41,806 nucleotides of DNA, taken from positions 1 through 41,806 of the forward strand of contig JAFGEI010000123.1 of assembly GCA_016931695.1 (NCBI GenBank), written 5' to 3'. Position 1 is the first letter of the stretch; each line of letters starts with the position of its first letter. This document shows positions 35,764 through 41,806 of this stretch, in pieces. The translations under genes were made by a program, and so were the position numbers. The DNA comes from Anaerolineae bacterium (GTDB taxonomy: Bacteria; Chloroflexota; Anaerolineae; B4-G1; DUEL01). The notes under the pieces are model-generated. The model ran no database searches. It was given only the letters and a program-made list of their open reading frames with translations, and had not been told where the DNA came from.

Positions 35764-37734
35764 TCAAAGTTCAATCGTCTCTTCCAACTTCATCGTGTAC
35801 ATCGCCCCCAGCATCTCTGCGATCAACTGCCGGTCGGTAAAGTGGCGCAGGGTGATCGCCTTAGAGGGGCAGGTGGCAGTGCAGGTGCCGCAGCCCTTGC
35901 ACAGCACCTCGACCACGTGGGCTACACCCTGTTCTTGCAGGAACTCGATCGCGGTGTAGGGGCAGGTCTGGATGCACTGCTGGCAGCCGACGCACATCAT
36001 CGGGTCGACTACGGCGGTGGCGGCTTCGACCTTGACCTCTTCCTGGCGGATGATGGAGAGGATGCGCGCCGCTGCCGCTGAGCCCTGGGCAACGGAATCG
36101 GGAATGTCCCGCGGCCCCTGGGCGCAGCCAGCGATAAAGACCCCCTCGGTCATTGTCGCCACCGGGTCGAGCTTGGGATGTCTTTCTTTGAACCAGCCGT
36201 CGGCGTCGAAACTGATGCCAAACAGGCGCGCCACCTCGGGCGCGTCGCGGCGGGGCTCCAGCCCCACGCTGAGGATGACCATGTCGACCGGCAGGCGCAT
36301 CTGTCGGCCCAGCGCCTTGTCCTCCACATAGACCGCCAGCCGGCCCTCCTCGGGCAGGACCTCGGAGGGGCGCCCGTTGATGAAAATGACTCCCTCGCCC
36401 TGCAGGCGCTTGTAGAATTCTTCGTAGGCCTTGCCCGCGGTGCGCATGTCGATGTAGCATTGGTAGATGCGGGCCCCGGTTTTGCCCTTGACCAAGTGGG
36501 CCAGCTTGAGCGAGTACATGCAGCAGACCTTGGAGCAGTAGCCGTGATAGTTTTCGTCCCGGCTGCCGACGCAGTGGATGATGGCGATGCTCTCTGGTTT
36601 CGTCTTCCCGTCCCGCAGCACGATTTTGCCGCCGGTCGGGCCGGAGCCGCTGAGCATGCGCTCGGCCTCCATGCTGGTAAATACGCCGGGCAGCCGTCCG
36701 TAGCCGTAGGCGGTGATGCGCCGGGCGTCGAAGGGATCGTAGCCGGTGGCGAGGATGACGTTGCCTACCACGACCTCGATGATCTCGTCCTGCTGCTCGT
36801 AATCGATGGCGCCGGTGGGACAGACCGTTTCACAGAGCTTGCACTTGCCCTTGGTAAAAAAGATACAGTTCTCGCGGTCGATCACCGGGTAGGAGGGCAC
36901 CGCCTGGGCGAAGGGGCGATAGATCGCCTTGCGCTTTCCCAGGCCGACCTCGAACACGTCGTCGACGACCTTTTTGGGGCACTTTTCCTCGCACGCGCCG
37001 CAGCCAGTGCACAGGTCCTCCTTGATCGAGCGGGCCCGCTTGCGGATGCGGACGGTAAAGTTGCCCACGTACCCCGAGATACCTTCTACCTCGCTGTAGG
37101 TCAGGAGCGTGATGTTGGGATGCCGACCGGCATCCATCATCTTGGGGCCGAGAATTCAGGCACTACAGTCGAGAGTGGGAAAGGTCTCGTCGAGCTGGGC
37201 CATGCGCCCGCCGATGGTCGGTTCCCGTTCCACCAGGTAGACCGGGTAGCCGGCGTTCGCCAGCTCCAGGGAGGCCTGGATGCCGGTGATGCCGCCGCCG
37301 ACGACCAGCGTCGCCGGCTGGATGGGCACGGTGTTGACAGTCAGCGCCTGGTGATGGCGCACCCGCAGCACTGCCGCCTCGACCAGGGCCTTGGCCTTTT
37401 TTGTCGCTTCCGCCCGGTCGTCGTGGACCCAGGAGCACTGCTCGCGGATGTTGGCCTGTTCGAAGTAGTAGGGGTTGAGCCCGGCCGCCGCCACTGCCCG
37501 CTGAAAGGTCGGTTCGTGCATGCGCGGGGTGCAGCAGGCCACCACCACCCGGTCGATGCCCTGCTCGCGGATGTCTTGCTGGATCAGTTCCTGGCCCAGG
37601 CTGGAGCACATGAACTCGTAATCGCGGGCCACGACGACGTCCGGCAGGCCAGCCGCCCACTGGGCGACTCCCGCGCAGTCCACCATCCCGGCGATATTGT
37701 TCCCACAATGGCAAATATAGACGCCTACTTTCAT
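35764..37734 (-). CDS. hdrA: Selenocysteine HdrA, copy 2
   Basis: A 656-residue HdrA read through an in-frame TGA at 37158-37156. The Sec site is LDCSA-U-ILGPKM with Sec193, identical in position to copy 1 and to LDCSAC in Cys-type homologs. FAD motif VGGGITGIQASLELANAG; Fe-S motifs CTGCGACEEKC, CKLCETVC, CVGCQQC and CKGCGTC. The start has GGAGGAGAGG and overlaps the ArsA-like stop as ATGA. This copy is encoded with FlxA-, FlxB- and FlxC-like genes and so belongs to a NAD(P)H-linked Hdr-Flx complex, while copy 1 goes with formate dehydrogenase. HdrB and HdrC are present only once here and may be shared. Confidence 0.92.
37119..37134 (-). promoter_or_regulatory. SECIS element of hdrA copy 2
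   Basis: GATGCC, loop GGTC, GGCATC, 22-37 nt after the TGA; identical to the element in copy 1. Confidence 0.75.
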
Positions 37735-38666
37735 CCGTCCTCTCCTCCGAACAGGAACGCCTCGATCTCTTGCAGCCGTTCGACTCCCTTGACCTCGTAG
37801 GGCAGGGATGGCATCTGGATCAGGGTCGCCCGCTCTCCATACTCCTCGCGCAACATCTGGACGTAGGGTTGCTGCATCTCCATCCGCTGGCGGTGAAAAT
37901 CGCAGTCCGGCTGGGCAATGACGCCGTTGACGACGATGTGGCGGACGTCCAGCCCGTGCTGGGCCAGCTCGCTGATCACCCGCCGGCTCTGATAGACCCC
38001 CAGCGCCTCGGGAATCGTAACCAGGATAAACTCGACATTGTCCGGGTCGCTGAAAAAGTCGATCACCTGCCGTGCCAGCTCTGTCCAGCCGGCAATGATC
38101 TCGGTGAAGGGGGTCTTGGACAGGTTGAACGTATCCCGCACCTCCAGGTAGACGCGCGGGGCGAGGCGCAGGTGCTCCAGGAAGCGCTGCGGCAGGCCCA
38201 GCAGCCGCAGCGTGTCGCCGGCGGGCGCGGTATCCCAGACAATCATCTGATAATCCTTGTGGATGCGCTCCAGGATATAGTCGAGCATGAACTCTTCCTG
38301 GATGCCCGGGGCCATGGCCACGTAATCGACCACCTCGTCGTAGGGCATGTCGATCATCGCCGACAGCGCCTCATAGACCTCGGGGCCAAATTTCTTTTTC
38401 CAGCGCCGCATCACTTCGTCGGGGTCGATCTCGAGGGCAAAGAGATTTTCCACCCCCGCCACGGGCGTCTCCTGGCAGCCGATCTCGGTCTCAAAGATGT
38501 CCGACAGCGAGGGGGTCAGGTCGCTGGAGATGATCAACGTCCGCCGCCCCTGTCGGGCATAGTGGAGCGCCGTGCCGGCCGAGGAAGTGGTCTTGCCGAC
38601 CCCGCCCTTGCCGCCGAACATGAGCACGCGCTTGTTGGTTTGGTCTAGGGAAGCTAGAGAATTCAA
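37731..38666 (-). CDS. ArsA/Get3-like P-loop ATPase
   Basis: A 311-residue ATPase of the ArsA/Get3 (SIMIBI) class. The deviant Walker A is FGGKGGVGKTT (about residues 17-27). The switch region is IVWDTAPAGDTLRLLGLP, where the family has D-T-A-P-T-G-H-T-L-R-L. The N-terminal part SSDLTPSLSDIF also matches. No arsenite efflux genes are nearby. It is translationally coupled to hdrA on one side and starts with TTG directly after the flxA stop. A role in assembling or inserting a cofactor or membrane-bound partner of the complex is possible but unproven. Confidence 0.8.
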   Translation of the reverse strand: MNSLASLDQTNKRVLMFGGKGGVGKTTSSAGTALHYARQGRRTLIISSDLTPSLSDIFETEIGCQETPVAGVENLFALEIDPDEVMRRWKKKFGPEVYEALSAMIDMPYDEVVDYVAMAPGIQEEFMLDYILERIHKDYQMIVWDTAPAGDTLRLLGLPQRFLEHLRLAPRVYLEVRDTFNLSKTPFTEIIAGWTELARQVIDFFSDPDNVEFILVTIPEALGVYQSRRVISELAQHGLDVRHIVVNGVIAQPDCDFHRQRMEMQQPYVQMLREEYGERATLIQMPSLPYEVKGVERLQEIEAFLFGGEDG

Positions 38667-39506
38667 CTATAAAAATCCTTCCAAAAACTCTTTGATCTCG
38701 TACTGCCAAAAGACCGGGCCGTCGATGCAGACGAACTTTTCGCCCATGTTGCACCGACCGCACTTGCCGATGCCGCAGTGCATGCGCGCCTCCAGCGTGG
38801 TCAGCATCTGTTGCGGGGTAAAGCCCAGCTTTTGCTGCGTCAGGAAGGCAAAGTGGATCATGATCGGCGGGCCGCAGGTGATGGTGACAGTGTTGTCGAT
38901 CTGTGGCGCGACCTGTTCCAACAGTTGGGTGATCAGGCCGACGTTGCCGCTCCAGTTCTCGTCGCCGCGGTCGACGGTGACGTGGAACTCGGTATCGGGC
39001 GCGGCGCGCCACTCGTCGAACTCGTCGGTAAAGACGAGCAGGTCGGGGCTGCGCGCGGCCCAGAGGATGGTCAGGTGGCCGTAATCGTCCCGGTTGTCGA
39101 GGATGGTGTGGATGACGGGGCGCAGCGGCGCGCCGCCGATGCCGCCGCCCAGAATGACGACGTTGCGGCCCTTGATCTCTTCCATTGGGAACCAGTTGCC
39201 CAGCGGACCGCGCACCCCCACCGGGTCGCCCACCTCCAGCCCGTGCAGGGTGTGGGTGACGTGGCCCAGGGCGCTGACGGCGAACTCGAGGTAGGGGCCG
39301 CGGCCGGAGGCGAGGCCAAAGGGCGCCTCGCCGGCGCCAAAGGCGGAGAGGAAGGCGAACTGGCCCGGCCTGTACCCGGCCGCCGCCGCCTGCCCTTCCG
39401 TCTCGGCCATCTCGACCTGGAAGAGGCGGATACCGGTCGCCACGTCCCGAATCCCAGCCAGGCGGCCGATGAACGGGCGCATCGGATTGCTGCCATTTCC
39501 GCTCAT
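38667..39506 (-). CDS. flxA: FlxA-like FAD/NAD(P)-binding oxidoreductase
   Basis: A 279-residue ferredoxin-NADP reductase-type protein. It has the FAD-binding YRPGQFAFLSAFG and GVRGPLGNWFP, an NAD(P)-binding VVILGGGIGGAPLRPVI, CGPPIM and a C-terminal [2Fe-2S] motif CGIGKCGRCNMG followed by VCIDGPVF. This is the architecture of hydrogenase gamma/AsrB/FlxA subunits that take electrons from NAD(P)H. The start overlaps the FlxB-like stop as ATGA. Confidence 0.87.
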   Translation of the reverse strand: MSGNGSNPMRPFIGRLAGIRDVATGIRLFQVEMAETEGQAAAAGYRPGQFAFLSAFGAGEAPFGLASGRGPYLEFAVSALGHVTHTLHGLEVGDPVGVRGPLGNWFPMEEIKGRNVVILGGGIGGAPLRPVIHTILDNRDDYGHLTILWAARSPDLLVFTDEFDEWRAAPDTEFHVTVDRGDENWSGNVGLITQLLEQVAPQIDNTVTITCGPPIMIHFAFLTQQKLGFTPQQMLTTLEARMHCGIGKCGRCNMGEKFVCIDGPVFWQYEIKEFLEGFL

Positions 39507-40507
39507 CCGTCACTCCTTTCCGCTACGCCGCGCATCACCTCGGTGATGTCGATGTCGACCGGGCAGGAGACAATGCAGCGCCCGCAGCCGACACAGCCCA
39601 GCGGCCCAAAGTCCTCGGGGTAGTAGCAGAACTTGCAAAAGAAGCGGTTGCGGATGCGGCCCGGCTTGGTGGGGCGGGAGTTGTGCCCGCCGGCGGCGCG
39701 GCGGTAGTTGGTGCTGGTGCAGGCGTCCCAGACGCGGATGCGCTCGGAGCAAGTGAGGCCCGGCTGCACCGACGTGACGCGGTCGACGACGTCGAAGCAG
39801 CGGCAGGCCGGGCAGACGTAGGTGCAGATGCGGCAACTCAGGCAGCGCTCGCCGTGCCGCTGCCACATCTCGTCCTCAAAGAGCGTGCGCCAGGCTTGGG
39901 GAGGGGCCACCGGCACTATCTCGCCATCCGCCTGCGAGGGCGGCGGTTCCCCCTTTTTTTCTTGCAGCTCGAGCCCGGCCAGCAGCGCCGCGCCCTTTTC
40001 GGTGACCACCTGCACGGCATAGCCGCCATCGACCTCCCGCAGCAGCAGGTCGAGGTGATCCGCTGCATCCGGCGCGCCGCCGACGGAGGTGCAGAAGCAG
40101 CCCTCCCACATGCGCGGGCAGGCCAGGCCGACCATCGTCGTGCGCTCGCGCTGGCGGCGGTAGGCCGCGTCGACCGGCTCCTGCTGCAAGAACAGGGCGT
40201 CGATCACCGCCGCGCCGTGGGCGTCACAGGGGCGAAGGCCAAAGAGGACCTGTTTTCTCTCTGGGACTATTTCCTCTAACGTCATTTCTTTGCCCCGCTG
40301 CTCGATCTGCAGCAGCACCTCTGTCGCCGGGAACAAATAGTCCTTGGCCGACATCTCGGGCCGCTGGTACTCGAACAGCACTCCGGCGCTGGAGGCGACG
40401 GGACGGTACAGGACGTGCCCCTCCACGTCGCGAGGGGCAACCAGGTCCACCTCTTGGGCCAGCTGGTCGAGCCAGACCCGCAGCGCATCTTGCGTCACGA
40501 ATTTCAT
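39503..40507 (-). CDS. flxB: FlxB-like [4Fe-4S] subunit (AsrA/HydB family)
   Basis: A 334-residue Fe-S protein of the sulfite-reductase subunit A/hydrogenase beta type. The N-terminal domain includes LFGLRPCDAHGAAVIDALF. Two ferredoxin-type motifs sit near the C-terminus, CLSCRICTYVCPACRC (about residue 222) and CVGCGRCIVSCPVD (about 307), with CKFCYYPEDFGPLGC just before the latter. It passes electrons between FlxA and the Hdr part. ATGA overlaps join it to flxA and the FlxC-like gene. Confidence 0.85.
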   Translation of the reverse strand: MKFVTQDALRVWLDQLAQEVDLVAPRDVEGHVLYRPVASSAGVLFEYQRPEMSAKDYLFPATEVLLQIEQRGKEMTLEEIVPERKQVLFGLRPCDAHGAAVIDALFLQQEPVDAAYRRQRERTTMVGLACPRMWEGCFCTSVGGAPDAADHLDLLLREVDGGYAVQVVTEKGAALLAGLELQEKKGEPPPSQADGEIVPVAPPQAWRTLFEDEMWQRHGERCLSCRICTYVCPACRCFDVVDRVTSVQPGLTCSERIRVWDACTSTNYRRAAGGHNSRPTKPGRIRNRFFCKFCYYPEDFGPLGCVGCGRCIVSCPVDIDITEVMRGVAERSDG

Positions 40508-41364
40508 ATCGGCGAACCCTCCTCGCCCAGCTCAAATAGGAGCGGGGCCAGGGTCTCTTCCCGCCCGGCGCGGTAACCGTACAACGTCTCGACTTCGCGC
40601 GCCAGCCGCCGGTTGAGCAGGCGCAGCGGCAGGCCCATCGGGCATACCCGCTCGCACTCGTCGCACCCGACGCAGCGGCCAGCCAGGTGGAGCGCCCGGC
40701 CCAGGTGAAAGATGTACTTGCCTGGCATCTCGACGCCGGCGTCGACCCACAGCCCGTCGTCCCGCTCGAACATGCAGGTGGTACAATAACAGCCGGGGCA
40801 GACCTGGCGGCAGGCGTAGCAGCGGATGCAGCGGTCGAACTCGTGCAGCCAAAAGGCCAGCCGCTCCGTCGGCGGCAGCGCCTCGACGTGGGCCAGGTCG
40901 GCGTCGTCGTCCGCCGCAACGTCGACGTCGGGCGGGCTGCCGATCAGCACGTCATAGACCACCGGCGTCCGCTCGGCGCAGTGCACGCAGCGCGGCAGCG
41001 GTGCGCCGCTCTCGTCGACCATGCCGTCGCAGGTTACGCCGATGACCGTGGTCCGCTCCCGCTCGATCTGCCCCTCGGCCAACAGCACGTTGATCGTGCG
41101 GCTGTCGCAGGGCTTGACGACGACGGCAACGCGGGGGGGAGCCTCTCCGCGCCGGGCGGGCTTTTTCTTGTCGTGGAGATAGGTCGCCAGGTTGTGTACG
41201 GCGCGCGTACTCCAGACCAGCCGCTCCGCCTCGCCCGCGTCGTAGATGAACGCCGGGCGCACGCCTCCCCGAGGGCTGGCCTCGTACCCGATCACGCAGT
41301 CGACCTGGCCCTCTTGCAAGAGCTGGCGGGCCGTTTCTCGTATTTTTTGACCGATATCGTTCAA
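40504..41364 (-). CDS. flxC: FlxC-like [4Fe-4S] subunit
   Basis: A 286-residue Fe-S protein from the TTG at 41364, which has AGGGAG 8 nt upstream; a TTG at 41385 would add seven residues but lacks a good site. It contains VVVKPCDSRTINVL, CVHCAE, a cysteine-rich CIRCYACRQVCPGCYC (about residue 185) and CVGCDECERVCPMG (about 238). It is the paralog of the FlxC-like protein beside formate dehydrogenase. It is the first of the flxC-flxB-flxA-arsA-hdrA run joined by overlaps. Confidence 0.82.
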   Translation of the reverse strand: MNDIGQKIRETARQLLQEGQVDCVIGYEASPRGGVRPAFIYDAGEAERLVWSTRAVHNLATYLHDKKKPARRGEAPPRVAVVVKPCDSRTINVLLAEGQIERERTTVIGVTCDGMVDESGAPLPRCVHCAERTPVVYDVLIGSPPDVDVAADDDADLAHVEALPPTERLAFWLHEFDRCIRCYACRQVCPGCYCTTCMFERDDGLWVDAGVEMPGKYIFHLGRALHLAGRCVGCDECERVCPMGLPLRLLNRRLAREVETLYGYRAGREETLAPLLFELGEEGSPI

Positions 41365-41397
41365 CTGCTTTCTCCCTGCTGCCAACTGTAGACCTGG

Positions 41398-41806
41398 TTA
41401 TTCTGGCGATGCGCCGTCTGCTGCTTGTCCGGCGGGGTCCGGCGACGCGCATGTGCCGTCGCTGCCGCGATAGTTGGGAAAGGTAACGGTAAACGTGGTC
41501 CCTTTCCCCAGCTCACTGCTCACTTCGATTTGCCCCTGGTAACGCTCCACCAGGTCTTTGACGATAGCCAATCCCAACCCCGTGCCGGCAATCTCGGAGG
41601 CGCGGACGTTGGGTGCGCGATAGAACTCTTCAAAGAGGTGTGGGAGTGCTTCTGGCGGGATGCCAACCCCCGTGTCCGCGACCCGGACCCAGACCTGTTC
41701 GCTCCTTTGTCCCGGTACGCCGGGGCTTTGTCCCGGAGTACCGGGGCTTTGTCCCGGAGTACCGGGGCTTTGTCCCGGAGTACCGGGGCTTTGTCCCGGA
41801 GTACCG
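41398..41806 (-). CDS. Histidine kinase, C-terminal part (cut by window edge)
   Basis: The last 135 or so codons of a sensor histidine kinase. The catalytic ATPase domain is clear: VRVADTGVGIPPEALPHLF (G1/F boxes), FYRAPN, GTGLGLAIVKDLVE (G2 box) and GKGTTFTVTFP, ending at a TAA. The N-box, phosphorylated histidine and sensor domain lie outside the window. Just before the G1 box, tandem GQSPGTP heptapeptides are inserted. The gene ends 33 nt before the FlxC-like start on the same strand, so it may control or be co-transcribed with the flx-hdr genes. Confidence 0.88.
   Translation of the reverse strand, partial: GTPGQSPGTPGQSPGTPGQSPGTPGQSPGVPGQRSEQVWVRVADTGVGIPPEALPHLFEEFYRAPNVRASEIAGTGLGLAIVKDLVERYQGQIEVSSELGKGTTFTVTFPNYRGSDGTCASPDPAGQAADGASPE
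41706..41806. repeat. In-frame 21-bp tandem repeat in the histidine kinase
   Basis: Three identical 21-bp units (41727-41747, 41748-41768, 41769-41789), a partial fourth running off the edge and one diverged unit (41706-41726). The unit encodes GQSPGTP on the minus strand and keeps the frame whatever the copy number. There are no spacers, so it is not a CRISPR array. Confidence 0.9.

Noticed and set aside
37731-38666. Arsenite efflux ATPase
   Set aside because: No arsB, arsD or arsR nearby and the switch motif reads DTAPAGDTLRL, so arsenic function is not supported.
41706-41806. CRISPR array
   Set aside because: The 21-bp units are contiguous with no spacers and are translated as part of a kinase.

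Overview
The window reads as a GC-rich chromosomal segment of an anaerobic bacterium, most likely a Chloroflexota (Anaerolineae-type) genome. That placement is inference. It rests on the gene content, a tmRNA tag of ANNWAAIPVAA, a secreted beta-helix protein ending in a YLPLVVK-type motif, and several families of short palindromic intergenic repeats. After the first 4.3 kb almost every gene is on the minus strand.

Layout. 97-4307 (+): a large secreted beta-helix protein, a MITE-like inverted-repeat element and a SufU scaffold. 4363-8434 (-): a copper-efflux operon csoR-msrA-copZ-copA plus a THEP1-type NTPase, with a clear promoter and a candidate CsoR operator. 8602-16833 (-): a cell-surface glycan block (methyltransferase, polyprenyl-phosphate sugar transferase, four large membrane proteins). 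16886-19452 (-): a PrsW-like membrane protease behind a lipoprotein that fuses a DsbA-like domain to a cyclophilin. 19757-20548: three tRNA genes facing tmRNA. 20586-22511: gyrB. 22662-41806 (-): a long redox block holding mobA, hypA, a formate dehydrogenase, two HdrA modules, HdrB/HdrC, two MvhD, HdrD/HdrE-like proteins, a lipoate ligase with a GcvH-like lipoyl carrier, an ArsA-like ATPase, FlxA/B/C-like subunits and the end of a histidine kinase.

The main result is that four genes look split by an in-frame TGA, and in each the TGA sits exactly where the family has a redox cysteine: the DsbA active site (U-P-G-C), the formate dehydrogenase metal ligand, and the L-D-C-S-x-U site of both HdrA copies. 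Each TGA is followed by a hairpin with G at the start of its loop, as expected of a bacterial SECIS element. I therefore annotate them as four full-length selenoproteins. Formate dehydrogenase and HdrA are known selenoprotein families; the selenocysteine DsbA-cyclophilin lipoprotein is the candidate new one. No selenocysteine machinery (selA, selB, selC, selD) is in the window.

Working model (inference): FdhA feeds formate electrons through MvhD into HdrA-HdrBC, and FlxABC does the same from NAD(P)H into the second HdrA, giving flavin-based electron bifurcation between ferredoxin and a disulfide. The lipoate ligase and lipoyl carrier inside the cluster suggest that a protein-bound lipoamide could be the disulfide partner, as proposed for the sulfur-oxidising sHdr systems. 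Repeats sit at many junctions of this block and supply the last codons of some of its proteins.
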